Source: Psychrobacillus soli (GTDB lineage Bacteria; Bacillota; Bacilli; Bacillales_A; Planococcaceae). Taken from it: a stretch of DNA of 59,331 bases. Location: positions 1 through 59,331 of the forward strand of contig NZ_VDGG01000023.1 in assembly GCF_006861775.1 (NCBI RefSeq), given 5' to 3'. The position numbers and the translations under genes are program-made. Shown here piece by piece: positions 1 through 8,190 of this stretch. A model generated the notes under the pieces. It had not been told where the DNA came from, ran no database searches, and was given only the letters and a program-made list of their open reading frames with translations. Position 1 is the stretch's first letter. Each line of letters starts with the position of its first letter.

Positions 1-332
1 CCCTAAGCCATTTATTGGAATCACCTAGACGAAATACTGCAGAAATTTTGTTTTTTGCGAGTGGATACTGATTAAGTAAGCGATCTCTATTGATTTTCGC
101 TTCAGTCGGCAACTCCTGCCGTGGCCAACAGGATGTTGGTCACGAAGGCGTTGCCACACGATGTGGCGCCCTTACAGCGGATACTTCATCCAGCTCACTA
201 CCACGCAGTATCGCTATATTGCCCAACAATCTTTTATAGCTCCAGAGAACAAGCCACGAACACTTTTTATTTTGTTGTTTAAATAATCCTTTCAAAGCCT
301 ACACTAAAGTAAAAACGTTAAGGAGATTTAGT
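1..332. other. Left-end intergenic region with palindromic repeat relic
   Basis: I see no gene here. From about position 92 the sequence GATTTTCGCTTCAGTCGG resembles the start of the palindromic repeat found complete near the right end of the window. It is followed by two strong hairpins: 121-143 (arms GTGGCCAACA and TGTTGGTCAC) and 153-167 (arms GCCACA and TGTGGC, extended by GGC/GCC). The yqhR ribosome binding site AAGGAG lies just before 333. Confidence 0.5.
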
Positions 333-755
333 ATGAAAGGTTTAGCGATCAGTACTGGTTTTGCAGCGGCAGTAGTTACAGTAATCATGTTTAAAATATT
401 AGATTTTTTTCAATTTATCAAATGGGATCCAGTCGGTTTTTCAGATACTTTTAATGTTTTGAAGGATAGCAATGTGTTTATAAAATGGGGAATTTTGTTC
501 CTCTTCGTATGGGCAGCTAGCATTGTTTTATACTACATTAGTCTGTTGTTTATGAAAATACCGGTAGCTATTACGAGCATCGCACTTGGGCTGCTAATAG
601 CATTTGCACTGGAATGGATTATTCTAGATGCTAGTACAATCGAAAAAACGATAAAAAAAATGTCTATTCCCTTTATATGTATTGTTATCCTGGCTACGCG
701 GTTTTTAATGGAATCTGCTATTTTCCATGCGCAAGATAAACCATTAAGCAAATGA
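333..755 (+). CDS. yqhR: YqhR-like conserved membrane protein
   Basis: Small integral membrane protein of 140 residues with about four hydrophobic segments (roughly residues 4-20, 50-68, 75-97 and 108-125). It has no catalytic motif that I can see and its function is unknown. The identity rests on position, directly upstream of the peptidase YqhT and EF-P as in B. subtilis, together with length and membrane character. The start is supported by AAGGAG seven bases upstream. The dehydroquinase gene yqhS, which sits between yqhR and yqhT in B. subtilis, is not present here. It could be another small membrane protein, but the neighbourhood makes YqhR the best reading. Confidence 0.6.
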   Translation: MKGLAISTGFAAAVVTVIMFKILDFFQFIKWDPVGFSDTFNVLKDSNVFIKWGILFLFVWAASIVLYYISLLFMKIPVAITSIALGLLIAFALEWIILDASTIEKTIKKMSIPFICIVILATRFLMESAIFHAQDKPLSK

Positions 756-759
756 AAAT

Positions 760-787
760 TTACCATCCTTATTTCGTATGATAAAAT
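760..787 (+). promoter_or_regulatory. Candidate sigma-A promoter for yqhT-efp
   Basis: TTACCA at 760-765 and TAAAAT at 782-787 are separated by 16 bases and lie 41 bases before the yqhT start. This is a visual match only. Confidence 0.35.
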
Positions 788-828
788 AATAGGCAGTGGT
801 TATTTAGAAAACGAGATGAGGGGTAATA

Positions 829-1890
829 ATGAAACTTGCTAAATTACGCAGAGCGTTAGAAGAAAAAGGGATTGACGCTTTATTAATTACAAATGGATAC
901 AATAGACACTATATGACAGGCTTTACTGGAACGGCTGGTGTTGCGATTGTTTCCAAAACCGACGCCGTTTTTATAACGGATTTCCGTTACACTGAACAAG
1001 CGGCAAGCCAGATACAAGATTTCCGTATTGTAAAACATGAGAAAACGTTAATCGAAGAAGTAGCAACTCAAGTTTCGGAAATGGGCATTCAATCATTAGG
1101 ATTTGAAAAAGAGGATTTGACATACAGTAGCTTTGAATTGTATAAACAAGCTGTCAAAGCTGATTTAGTGCCACTAGCAGGATTAGTGGAAAAAATTCGC
1201 TTGATAAAGACCGACGAAGAGATTAGTATAATAAAGGCAGCTTGTCGTATTGCAGATGAGGCTTATGAGCATATCGTTACATACATAAAACCAGGAATGA
1301 CAGAGCTTGAAGTGTCCAATGAGTTGGAATTTTTCATGCGCAAGCGTGGCGCAACTTCCTCTTCTTTTGATACAATCGTTGCTTCGGGAGTTCGTTCCGC
1401 GCTGCCACACGGTGTTGCATCGGATAAAGTGATTGAAGTTGGCGACTTTGTGACATTAGATTTTGGAGCCGTATACAATGGCTATATTTCTGATACGACA
1501 CGAACAATTGCAGTTGGAGAGCCTAGCGAACAACTGAAGGAAATTTACCAAGTTGTTCTTGATTCACAATTACTTGCTTTAGAAAAAGTGAAACCGGGTA
1601 TGACTGGTAAAGAAGCAGATGCAATTGCACGTGATTATATTGCTTCTAAAGGATACGGAGAAGCATTTGGGCATTCATTAGGGCATGGTATTGGTCTAGA
1701 GGTGCATGAAGGTCCTGGATTATCATTCCGTTCGGATATTGTGCTAGAACCAGGCATGGTCATTACGATTGAACCGGGTATATACTTGCCTAATATCGGT
1801 GGCGTACGAATTGAAGATGATGCACTTGTAACGGAAAATGGTTTAGAGAAGCTAACGCACTCGACAAAAGAACTATTAATACTATCTTAA
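829..1890 (+). CDS. yqhT: Xaa-Pro aminopeptidase family (M24B), YqhT
   Basis: Cytoplasmic dimetal aminopeptidase of 353 residues that removes the N-terminal residue before proline. The N-terminal creatinase-like domain covers about residues 1-125 and the pita-bread M24 catalytic domain the rest. All five metal ligands can be read: Asp in LDFGAVYNG, Asp in SDTTRT, His in [11 protein letters not shown], Glu in EPGIY and Glu in RIEDD. The length is normal for the family. The gene is preceded by GATGAGGGG and followed after 17 bases by efp, so the two are probably co-transcribed, the same pair as in B. subtilis. Confidence 0.93.
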   Translation: MKLAKLRRALEEKGIDALLITNGYNRHYMTGFTGTAGVAIVSKTDAVFITDFRYTEQAASQIQDFRIVKHEKTLIEEVATQVSEMGIQSLGFEKEDLTYSSFELYKQAVKADLVPLAGLVEKIRLIKTDEEISIIKAACRIADEAYEHIVTYIKPGMTELEVSNELEFFMRKRGATSSSFDTIVASGVRSALPHGVASDKVIEVGDFVTLDFGAVYNGYISDTTRTIAVGEPSEQLKEIYQVVLDSQLLALEKVKPGMTGKEADAIARDYIASKGYGEAFGHSLGHGIGLEVHEGPGLSFRSDIVLEPGMVITIEPGIYLPNIGGVRIEDDALVTENGLEKLTHSTKELLILS

Positions 1891-1907
1891 AATTTGGAGG
1901 AAAATAC

Positions 1908-2465
1908 ATGATTTCAGTAAATGATTTTAAAACAGGCTTAACAATTTTAGTAGACGGTGTACTTTACCGCGTACTTGATTTCCAACATGTAAAACCAGGA
2001 AAAGGTGCAGCGTTTGTACGTTCTAAACTAAGAAACCTACGTAACGGATCAGTGAATGAGAAAACTTTCCGTGCTGGTGAAAAAGTAGAAAAAGCACAAA
2101 TTGACAATAAAAAAATGCAATATTTATATGCAAGTGGGGATCAACATGTATTCATGGATACAGATTCTTACGAGCAATTAGAGCTAGGCGAAAAACAAAT
2201 CGAGTACGAATTGAAATTCTTACGTGAAAACATGGAAATTCATGTAATTCAGTACCAAGGTGAAACACTTGGAGTAGAATTACCAAAATCAGTTGAATTA
2301 GAAGTAACAGAAACAGAACCAGGTATTAAAGGAGACACTTCTGGTGGTGGTTCTAAAACAGCAAAACTAGAAACAGGTTTAGTAGTAACTGTTCCATTAT
2401 TCATCAACGTTGGAGATAAATTGATCATCAACACAGATGAAGGTTCATACGTTTCAAGAGCTTAA
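1908..2465 (+). CDS. efp: Translation elongation factor P
   Basis: EF-P, 185 residues, binds the ribosome between the P and E sites and relieves stalling at polyproline stretches. It begins [13 protein letters not shown] and shows the KOW-like N-terminal domain with the loop [12 protein letters not shown]. The central Lys of this loop is the residue modified in other bacteria, by 5-aminopentanol in Bacillus. Two OB domains follow, including the C-terminal signature [19 protein letters not shown] lies at the usual distance before the ATG. Translation is expected to be high. A strong hairpin follows the gene. Confidence 0.97.
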   Translation: MISVNDFKTGLTILVDGVLYRVLDFQHVKPGKGAAFVRSKLRNLRNGSVNEKTFRAGEKVEKAQIDNKKMQYLYASGDQHVFMDTDSYEQLELGEKQIEYELKFLRENMEIHVIQYQGETLGVELPKSVELEVTETEPGIKGDTSGGGSKTAKLETGLVVTVPLFINVGDKLIINTDEGSYVSRA

Positions 2466-2504
2466 GATTAAAGCACAAGTAGCCTATCAGAGCATAAAAA
2501 TAAG

Positions 2505-2552
2505 TAGCGGGTCTTTCCTCGATTTTATCGAGAGAAGGCTCGCTATTTTGTT
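2505..2552 (+). terminator. Terminator after efp
   Basis: A long imperfect hairpin (arms around TAGCGGGTCTTTCCTCGA and TCGAGAGAAGGCTCGCTA) is followed by ATTTTGTTT. It ends the yqhT-efp unit. Confidence 0.75.
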
Positions 2553-2558
2553 TATGTT

Positions 2559-2775
2559 TAGGAAACTATAAAAATTAAGACATCTTGATAATTTTTTTCA
2601 AGTAACATAAGGTGGCATTCTTTACATTGTACGTGAGATAGAAATAATGCGTCGTAAAAAGCTTTATCAGGTGACGGCTGTGATTTTCGCTGCAGTCGGA
2701 CGTTTTCCGCCGGGTGAGCGATGAGCCAGTACCGCCGCCTAAAGCGCAAATCAAAGGATATAACTTATTTATCAG
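2559..2775. repeat. Dispersed palindromic repeat, middle copy
   Basis: This stretch shares, in the same order, several blocks with 58996-59247: TAGGAAACTA, ATTCTTTA-ATTGTACGT, the core GATTTTCGCTGCAGTCG (2682-2698), CCGGGT-AGCG, and the end TAACTTAT. This copy lacks most of the right half of the palindrome. It lies in the gap where spoIIIAA and spoIIIAB would be expected. No gene is visible in it. Confidence 0.7.
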
Positions 2776-2840
2776 TGTTGACCAGCTAAAAACAAAATTT
2801 TATATGGTTTTATCGAATATGTGCATCCAGTAAATGGATT

Positions 2841-2943
2841 AGGGCAACCAATTGATTATTGAAAGCAACCAGTTCTAATCGAAAAGCAATCAAATCAGCA
2901 TGAGAGCAACCAAAATGTCGATGAAAGCAACCAATTCTTAAAA
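2841..2943. repeat. Five imperfect 20-21 bp tandem repeats (GCAACCA type)
   Basis: Units start at 2841, 2861, 2881, 2902 and 2923. Each opens with a variant of GAAAGCAACCA (AGGGCAACCA, GAAAGCAACCA, GAAAAGCAATCA, GAGAGCAACCA, GAAAGCAACCA) followed by a variable 9-10 bases. There is no open reading frame across it and no CRISPR-like spacer length. The role is unknown. Confidence 0.8.
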
Positions 2944-3011
2944 TGCAAGTTTACTTGATGGGAAAGTATAGAGTTTTATTTGGAGAGTCTCACAATTTGC
3001 TATAATCTTTT

Positions 3012-3040
3012 TCATATTCTCGGATTTCCGTTCATATGTT
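3012..3040 (+). promoter_or_regulatory. Candidate sigma-E promoter of the spoIIIA operon
   Basis: TCATATT at 3012-3018 matches the sigma-E -35 consensus KMATATT fully. After 14 bases, CATATGTT at 3033-3040 matches the -10 consensus CATACAMT at five of eight positions. It is 24 bases upstream of the spoIIIAC start. In B. subtilis spoIIIA is sigma-E dependent, which fits. Confidence 0.5.
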
Positions 3041-3064
3041 ATTCGTATGGAAGGGGGAGGCATT

Positions 3065-3274
3065 GTGGAACTTCACGATGTACTTCGAGTTGCGGGTATA
3101 GGCTTATTAATTGCTATTCTTCACTTGTTTTTCGAATCGACTGGTAAAAAAGAATTTGCTTTTTTCTTGTTTTTTGTTGGGTATATATATATGACAATCG
3201 AATTGTTGCGCTTATTAAGGTTATTTTTTTATGAGATTTCGTCATTTTTAGAATGGCTTCTTATGACGAGTTAA
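3065..3274 (+). CDS. spoIIIAC: Stage III sporulation protein AC
   Basis: Membrane protein of 69 residues with two hydrophobic helices, part of the SpoIIIA-SpoIIQ channel that links mother cell and forespore during engulfment. The family pattern RVAGIGLLIAILH followed by GKKEFAFFL is clear. I place the start at GTG 3065 because the strong Shine-Dalgarno GGAAGGGGGAGG (3049-3060) lies just upstream; an upstream in-frame ATG at 3047 would put that site inside the gene. It is followed after 3 bases by spoIIIAD. In B. subtilis spoIIIAA (ATPase) and spoIIIAB precede it; here they do not. Confidence 0.88.
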   Translation: MELHDVLRVAGIGLLIAILHLFFESTGKKEFAFFLFFVGYIYMTIELLRLLRLFFYEISSFLEWLLMTS

Positions 3275-3277
3275 CCA

Positions 3278-3661
3278 ATGAGTGTATATGTTACGATTAT
3301 TCTCGCATTTTGCTTACTGCTATTAGTAAAAGAAACGTATCCACGATTACATTCGATTATCTATACGATTTATGTTTTTCTTTTTTTAACGTATTTAGTG
3401 ATGTCTATTGTAGTACCGTTTGTATCGCAGTATTTCTCCGTCGTTCCAGTTGCCCTACTACCCGTATTTAAATTACTCCTTTTTTCTGTGTTACTACTTT
3501 TTATCTCTCAAATTGTGGAAGAACTTCTTTTGGACTACGAATATACAAGCCTTGCAACAATGTTTACATTTACTACAAAAGCAATCATACTCCTCGCGTG
3601 GCTGCAACATATGAAGCAATTTTACGAAAAGTTTTTTTCTGTACTCGGATTACTTTCTTGA
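3278..3661 (+). CDS. spoIIIAD: Stage III sporulation protein AD
   Basis: Polytopic membrane protein of 127 residues (family about 130) with four hydrophobic segments. Conserved features are the N-terminal helix with LLVKETYP, the middle PVFKLLLFSVLLLFISQIVEE segment and the C-terminal FTTKAIILLAWLQHMKQF. Together with AC and AE it belongs to the membrane base of the SpoIIIA channel complex. The start is the ATG three bases after the spoIIIAC stop, so translation is probably coupled. Expression is expected in the mother cell under sigma-E. Confidence 0.85.
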   Translation: MSVYVTIILAFCLLLLVKETYPRLHSIIYTIYVFLFLTYLVMSIVVPFVSQYFSVVPVALLPVFKLLLFSVLLLFISQIVEELLLDYEYTSLATMFTFTTKAIILLAWLQHMKQFYEKFFSVLGLLS

Positions 3662-3676
3662 AGGAATGAACAGTGA

Positions 3677-4591
3677 ATGATGGATGAAATGTTACAGACA
3701 TTATTGCAGCCAGTGAAAGAAGTCATCCAAACATTTATGTATATTCTACTGTTTGGATTGGTGTTTGTTTGTTTAGAATGGTTGATACCAAAAAGTACAC
3801 GACTATTTAAATTTTTGTTCATTATGATTATTTGTTTTTATTGTTTAGAACCCGCAATTCGAACATTAGATATGATTCAAGCTCTCTCCAATCAACTGGT
3901 CACGCTTTTTTTAGGAATGTATCCTTTATTAACGGCGGGAATAGCGATATCTGGGGGCGCGTTATTAATCACTCTATGGAATCCGATGGTGATGGTATTT
4001 GCTTCTTTTACGACGATATTAGCCGAAAAAGTGTTAATACCTTCCATCATGGCAGCATTCATTTTCGATATCATTACCCGAATTCATCCGGCTACTTCTT
4101 TTTCGAAAATGTCGGACCTCATTCGGATGACACTAGTTGGGACTACCTCTATTATTTTAGTTTTATATAGTTTTTTTATGACTGTTAACGGGGTCTTCAC
4201 ATGGTCGGTCAGTGGTGCGGTTAGCGAATCAGCAAAACGACTAATCGCGAATAATATTCCATTTGTCGGATCTCTTTTAACAGAAAGTATTAGTACGATG
4301 AAAAGTTACTCATCTTCTGCTTCGGTTGTTACAGGTAATGCAGTGCTTTTTTCTGTATTAATCTTAGTATCGATACCGACGATTCAAACGATTTTAATCG
4401 CTTTTTTATACCGATTATTAGGAGCTATACTTGATCCTTTTATCGATGGCAATATTAGTGGTTTACTAGATGATATTGGTAGAACATTGTTCGTATTGTC
4501 CATACTTTCCGTTTTAATTGCATTTGCTTTCTTTTTTACGATTATTTTAACGATGCTTTTTGCGAAATTACTCATAAGTGTGAAAGGATAA
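3677..4591 (+). CDS. spoIIIAE: Stage III sporulation protein AE, short form
   Basis: Polytopic membrane protein of 304 residues with about seven hydrophobic helices, a core component of the SpoIIIA channel. The family part is clear, with ALSNQLVTLFLGMYPLL, WNPMVMVFASF and LLYR-type C-terminal helices. B. subtilis SpoIIIAE is about 399 residues and starts with a signal peptide and an extracytoplasmic stretch. This protein lacks roughly the first 90 residues and starts directly at the first membrane helix. The start ATG has AAGGAATG upstream, and there is no room for a longer reading frame before the spoIIIAD stop 15 bases away. Confidence 0.85.
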   Translation: MMDEMLQTLLQPVKEVIQTFMYILLFGLVFVCLEWLIPKSTRLFKFLFIMIICFYCLEPAIRTLDMIQALSNQLVTLFLGMYPLLTAGIAISGGALLITLWNPMVMVFASFTTILAEKVLIPSIMAAFIFDIITRIHPATSFSKMSDLIRMTLVGTTSIILVLYSFFMTVNGVFTWSVSGAVSESAKRLIANNIPFVGSLLTESISTMKSYSSSASVVTGNAVLFSVLILVSIPTIQTILIAFLYRLLGAILDPFIDGNISGLLDDIGRTLFVLSILSVLIAFAFFFTIILTMLFAKLLISVKG

Positions 4592-4596
4592 ATAAA

Positions 4597-4746
4597 ATCG
4601 TTTCCAGTTTCTTGTTTGGTCTCTTGCTGATTGCAGTCGTTGGGGAACTTCTTTCGATATTACTAGAAGGTTCAGGCAGTGAACGGATAGACTTTCTCGT
4701 AAAAATTGCGATAATCTTCTGGATCTTGTCCTTTCTCTTCATATAA
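4597..4746 (+). CDS. spoIIIAF: Minimal SpoIIIAF-like membrane protein with no standard start codon
   Basis: An open frame between spoIIIAE and spoIIIAG encodes two hydrophobic helices joined by a short polar loop: SSFLFGLLLIAVVGELL, then LEGSGSERIDFL, then KIAIIFWILSFLFI and a stop. The two-helix layout and operon position fit the N-terminus of SpoIIIAF. The family's soluble C-terminal domain of about 150 residues is missing. No ATG, GTG or TTG lies near the Shine-Dalgarno-like AAAGGA (4583-4588); ATC at 4597 is at the right distance, and TTG at 4612 would cut the first helix. It may be a reduced gene with a rare start or a decaying one. Confidence 0.5.
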   Translation: MVSSFLFGLLLIAVVGELLSILLEGSGSERIDFLVKIAIIFWILSFLFI

Positions 4747-4801
4747 ATAGTTTGTCTTGCATAAAGTATTGTATCCATCATGAAAAGAAGGGTGAAGCGT
4801 T

Positions 4802-5227
4802 ATAACATTCAAACAAAAGCCCACTTTTCGTTTTGTTGTCATAAGTATTGCTGTTCTCATCATCAGTCTACTTTTTTCAGAAATGTTCTTTTGGAATGAT
4901 GGAAGTAATGATCAAGATACAAAACTAGCTCCCAAAACAACAGAAGATTTAGGCTACATATTGGAGAAAATCAGTGGGGTTGGTCGAGTGGAAGTCTATT
5001 TTCATTATAAAGAGAGCACTGAAAAAACAACGGAAAGTGAAGTATCATTTTTCCAGTGGACAAGTGACAGTAGGGGGGACAAGGAAGAACTGATTGGAAT
5101 ACTAGTAGTAGCGGAAGGAGCGAGGGATAAACGCGTACAAAATAAATTGATCAAGACCCTTTCATCTGTTTTGCAAATAGCTCCACATCGAATTGTGATA
5201 CAAGAAATGGAAATGGAGGATAAATAA
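4802..5227 (+). CDS. spoIIIAG: Stage III sporulation protein AG, short, with irregular 5' end
   Basis: One N-terminal membrane helix (RFVVISIAVLIISLLF) and a C-terminal ring-building domain (YILEKISGVGRVEVYF, then GILVVAEGARDKRVQNKLI). In B. subtilis SpoIIIAG forms a large ring in the intermembrane space. This protein is about 140 residues against about 229; the segment between the two halves of the ring domain is much shorter. The frame runs open from 4796 but has no ATG, GTG or TTG before the helix. ATA 4802 is spaced correctly from AAGGGTG (4788-4794). Alternatively, ATG 4780 in another frame reads MKRRVKRYNIQTK and would join the gene by a one-base change in the A4 run at 4815-4818. Confidence 0.75.
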   Translation: MTFKQKPTFRFVVISIAVLIISLLFSEMFFWNDGSNDQDTKLAPKTTEDLGYILEKISGVGRVEVYFHYKESTEKTTESEVSFFQWTSDSRGDKEELIGILVVAEGARDKRVQNKLIKTLSSVLQIAPHRIVIQEMEMEDK

Positions 5228-5228
5228 T

Positions 5229-5762
5229 ATGAATATAAAAAAGAGATCAGTATGGTTTTTAACTTTAATCAGTTTAGTAGCGGTAGTGACGGTTTTCTAC
5301 TTATCGGATCGCCCATCCCCTTTTGATGGAATCGCCCTATTTTCCAATGACACTTTAGAGGATGTTGAATTAGTTGAAACATCCTCTACGAATGAAGAAT
5401 CATTTGCTTCTCACAGTAATGAATTCGAAGAGATGAGAATGGAAGTGCAACAAAAACGAAGTCAACTTCGGGACACATTAACATCAAAAGTCGGTTCGAA
5501 TGATTTTACTACAGAACAAAAAGATGCAGCGTTTAACGAAATTGAAGAATTAATTAAAATAGACTCCACAGAAGCGATGTTAGAGCTTGTCATTAAATCA
5601 CTAGGTTATGATGATGCACTTGTACGCATCGAAGACAAGGATGTCTTAATAGATGTTGTTGCGAACGAACAATCTACTAAAAAAGCTTCGGATATCATTT
5701 ACGCTGTAAAAAGAGAATGGCCACAAGCGTATAATGTCGAAGTAAAATTCAACGGATTATAA
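5229..5762 (+). CDS. spoIIIAH: Stage III sporulation protein AH
   Basis: Bitopic protein of 177 residues (about 218 in B. subtilis). It has an N-terminal membrane helix (residues 7-25), a polar linker, an alpha-helical stretch rich in Glu, Lys and Gln (residues 60-105), and a C-terminal ring-building domain ending YNVEVKFNGL. In known sporulators its outer domain binds SpoIIQ from the forespore and joins the two membranes. The start ATG lies one base after the spoIIIAG stop, with GGAGG overlapping the end of spoIIIAG. The fact that AH is complete suggests the operon still works despite the reduced AF and AG. Confidence 0.88.
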   Translation: MNIKKRSVWFLTLISLVAVVTVFYLSDRPSPFDGIALFSNDTLEDVELVETSSTNEESFASHSNEFEEMRMEVQQKRSQLRDTLTSKVGSNDFTTEQKDAAFNEIEELIKIDSTEAMLELVIKSLGYDDALVRIEDKDVLIDVVANEQSTKKASDIIYAVKREWPQAYNVEVKFNGL

Positions 5763-5764
5763 GA

Positions 5765-5793
5765 AAAAAGTGCCTTTTGTGGGCGCTTTTTTT
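5765..5793 (+). terminator. Terminator of the spoIIIA operon
   Basis: Arms AAGTGCC and GGGCGCTT (one G-U pair) around TTTTGT, followed by a run of T. It separates spoIIIA from accBC. Confidence 0.8.
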
Positions 5794-5898
5794 CATTCTT
5801 TCACAAGATTTCCTACCTAGCTATTTCAAATTATCGTAAAAACGTCTAAAATGGGTAGAGTAAGTATTAATAATGTATATAAAAGGGAGATAAGTAAC

Positions 5899-6396
5899 AT
5901 GAAAATCCAAGAAATCAGAGAAATTATTAAATTGATTGATCAATCCTCATTGGACGAATTTTTATATGAATCAGATGGTACGAAAATTAAATTAAAAAAG
6001 AATGACAAAGGAACTGTGACAACAGTTGGACAAACATTCGAAAGCTCTTCTGTAGTGGAACAACCAAAAATTGTAGAAGTACAACCAGAGCCTGTAAGTG
6101 AAGTAAAGGAAGAAGTAGTTGTGACGGAAGTGAAACCAGTTACAGAAGATCACTCACTACATAAAATTACCTCTCCAATGGTTGGTACATTCTATCAATC
6201 CTCTTCCCCGGATACGGCAGCTTATGTAGAAGTAGGCAGTAAAATATCGACCGAGTCAATCGTTTGTATTGTTGAGGCGATGAAACTATTCAACGAAATT
6301 GAAGCAGAAGTAGAAGGCGAAATCGTAGAAATTCTTGTAAAAGACGGCCAATTAGTTGAATATGGTCAACCGTTGTTCCTCGTAAAAGGAATATAA
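5899..6396 (+). CDS. accB: Acetyl-CoA carboxylase biotin carboxyl carrier protein
   Basis: BCCP of 165 residues carries biotin between the carboxylase AccC and the carboxyltransferase AccAD in the first step of fatty acid synthesis. It begins [14 protein letters not shown], has a Pro/Val/Glu-rich linker (residues about 50-90) and ends in the biotinyl domain with [13 protein letters not shown], where the Lys is biotinylated. I chose ATG 5899 because AAAAGGGAGA lies just before it; a longer frame from 5851 would contain this site. accC follows after 33 bases. A paralogue lies at 28363-28851. Confidence 0.95.
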   Translation: MKIQEIREIIKLIDQSSLDEFLYESDGTKIKLKKNDKGTVTTVGQTFESSSVVEQPKIVEVQPEPVSEVKEEVVVTEVKPVTEDHSLHKITSPMVGTFYQSSSPDTAAYVEVGSKISTESIVCIVEAMKLFNEIEAEVEGEIVEILVKDGQLVEYGQPLFLVKGI

Positions 6397-6429
6397 ATAA
6401 ACAAAAGACGAGGAAAGGGGTTATAAAGA

Positions 6430-7779
6430 ATGAAAAAAGTATTAATCGCCAATCGTGGTGAAATCGCCGTTCGTATCATCCGTGCGTGCAAAGAGTTAGG
6501 GATTGAAACGGTCGCAGTATACTCTGAGGCAGATCGCGAAGCCCTTCATGTCCAAATTGCAGATGAAGCATATTGTATCGGACCAAGATTATCAAAAGAT
6601 TCGTATTTAAACTTTTCGAATATTATTAGCGTAGCGAAACTAACTGGTTGTGAAGGAATTCATCCTGGTTATGGATTTTTAGCAGAGAATGCTGAATTCG
6701 CAGAGCTTTGTGAAGAATGCGATATTAAATTTATCGGACCAACTTCTGGAGCGATTAGAAGTATGGGTATTAAAGACGTTGCAAAAGAAACAATGCAAAA
6801 AGCAGGTGTTCCAATAGTTCCGGGGTCAAAAGGAATTGTGGAAACAGAAGAAGATGCACTAAATATAGCGAGAGAAATCGGATTCCCCGTTATCATTAAA
6901 GCAACTGCTGGCGGAGGCGGTAAAGGAATTCGCGTTGCAAAAGATGAAGAAGACCTTATTAATGGGATTAAAATTACGCAAAAAGAAGCGGCTGCAGCAT
7001 TTGGTAACCCAGGTGTATACTTAGAAAAATACATCGAAGTATTTCGCCATGTAGAGATTCAAGTACTTGCAGACGGATATGGCAACGCAATTCACCTTGG
7101 TGAACGTGATTGCTCTGTTCAACGACGTATGCAAAAGCTGGTAGAAGAAGCGCCCTCTCCGGCATTATCAGAAGAACTTCGTGCGGAAATGGGAGAAGCT
7201 GCTGTAAAAGCAGCACTTGCAGTAGGTTATGAAAGTGCTGGTACGGTAGAATTTATTTTCGATCACATCAATCAGAAATTCTACTTCATGGAAATGAATA
7301 CACGTATTCAAGTAGAACACCCTGTAACGGAAATGATTACTGGGATAGATTTGATCAAACAAATGCTTCTCATTGCGTCTGGAGAAAAATTACCATACGA
7401 ACAAAAAGATATTAAATTTAATGGGTGGGCAATAGAATGCCGTATCAATGCAGAAAATCCTGCGAAAAACTTTATGCCTTCTCCAGGGCTAGTAGAATTT
7501 TACTTGCCACCGGGTGGTCTAGGTGTCCGTGTGGACTCTGCAGTTTATCCAGGGTATAACATTCCACCATTCTATGATTCCATGGTAGCAAAACTAATTA
7601 CGTACGGGGAAACACGAGAAGAAGCAATTGCTAAGATGAAACGTGCTCTTTCCGAATTTGCAATAGAAGGAGTAGAAACTACGATTGCTTTTCATGAAAA
7701 GCTCATGAATCATGAAGTGTTTGTATCTGGAGATTTTGATACGAAGTTTTTAGAGAAATACGATGTAATGAATTCATAA
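6430..7779 (+). CDS. accC: Acetyl-CoA carboxylase, biotin carboxylase subunit
   Basis: ATP-grasp enzyme of 449 residues that carboxylates biotin on AccB with bicarbonate. The N-terminal domain starts [19 protein letters not shown], the glycine-rich ATP loop is KATAGGGGKGIR, and the active-site segments [14 protein letters not shown] and GERDCSVQRR are intact. Length is standard. It is paired with accB and followed 15 bases later by the Asp23-family gene, as in B. subtilis. A second biotin carboxylase lies in the island at 28901. Confidence 0.97.
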   Translation: MKKVLIANRGEIAVRIIRACKELGIETVAVYSEADREALHVQIADEAYCIGPRLSKDSYLNFSNIISVAKLTGCEGIHPGYGFLAENAEFAELCEECDIKFIGPTSGAIRSMGIKDVAKETMQKAGVPIVPGSKGIVETEEDALNIAREIGFPVIIKATAGGGGKGIRVAKDEEDLINGIKITQKEAAAAFGNPGVYLEKYIEVFRHVEIQVLADGYGNAIHLGERDCSVQRRMQKLVEEAPSPALSEELRAEMGEAAVKAALAVGYESAGTVEFIFDHINQKFYFMEMNTRIQVEHPVTEMITGIDLIKQMLLIASGEKLPYEQKDIKFNGWAIECRINAENPAKNFMPSPGLVEFYLPPGGLGVRVDSAVYPGYNIPPFYDSMVAKLITYGETREEAIAKMKRALSEFAIEGVETTIAFHEKLMNHEVFVSGDFDTKFLEKYDVMNS

Positions 7780-7793
7780 AAGGAGTGTTCTAA

Positions 7794-8186
7794 ATGACAG
7801 AAACTAACGAACAAAAGTTTGTTCAAATGACTCCTGAAGGAAAAGAAAGCTTAGGAACAATTGAAATTGCTCCTGAAGTAATTACAGTAATTGCAGGTAT
7901 TGCAACAAACGAAGTAGAAGGAATTGCTGGAACTCGCGGTAATTTTGCTGCTGGTGTTGTTGAACGACTTGGAAAAAAAGTCCATGGCAAAGGGATTAAA
8001 ACAGAAATCACGAACGATGGATTGTTTATCGATGTCTATTGCTTAGTGAAATATGGCATTTCTGTACCTACTGTTGCAAGAGAAGTACAGTCACAAATCC
8101 GCCAAGCAATCGAGAATATGACGAGTCTTTCCCCGAAAGAAGTAAATGTTCATATTACCGGTGTGCAATTTGAAACAGCAGAATAA
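7794..8186 (+). CDS. yqhY: Asp23/Gls24 family envelope stress protein, YqhY-like
   Basis: Soluble protein of 130 residues with the Asp23 fold: GTIEIAPEVITVIAGIATNEVEGIAG in the N-terminal half and VPTVAREVQSQIRQAIENMTSLSPKEVNVHITGV in the C-terminal half. In B. subtilis YqhY is encoded with accBC and its loss disturbs acetyl-CoA carboxylase activity, so a role in lipid metabolism control is known but the mechanism is not. Here it follows accC after 15 bases with AGGAGTG as ribosome binding site, and a terminator follows, so it is the last gene of an accB-accC-yqhY operon. Confidence 0.9.
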   Translation: MTETNEQKFVQMTPEGKESLGTIEIAPEVITVIAGIATNEVEGIAGTRGNFAAGVVERLGKKVHGKGIKTEITNDGLFIDVYCLVKYGISVPTVAREVQSQIRQAIENMTSLSPKEVNVHITGVQFETAE

Positions 8187-8190
8187 TAAG

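Noticed and set aside
533-766. Reverse-strand frame over yqhR, and the many other frames opposite to real genes
   Set aside because: They are shadows of good genes on the other strand, without ribosome binding sites or protein-like composition.
2558-2749. 63-residue reverse-strand frame after efp
   Set aside because: It lies wholly inside the dispersed palindromic repeat and is not kept open in the other copy.
2841-2943. CRISPR array
   Set aside because: Units of 20-21 bp follow each other directly; there are no spacers of regular length and no cas genes.
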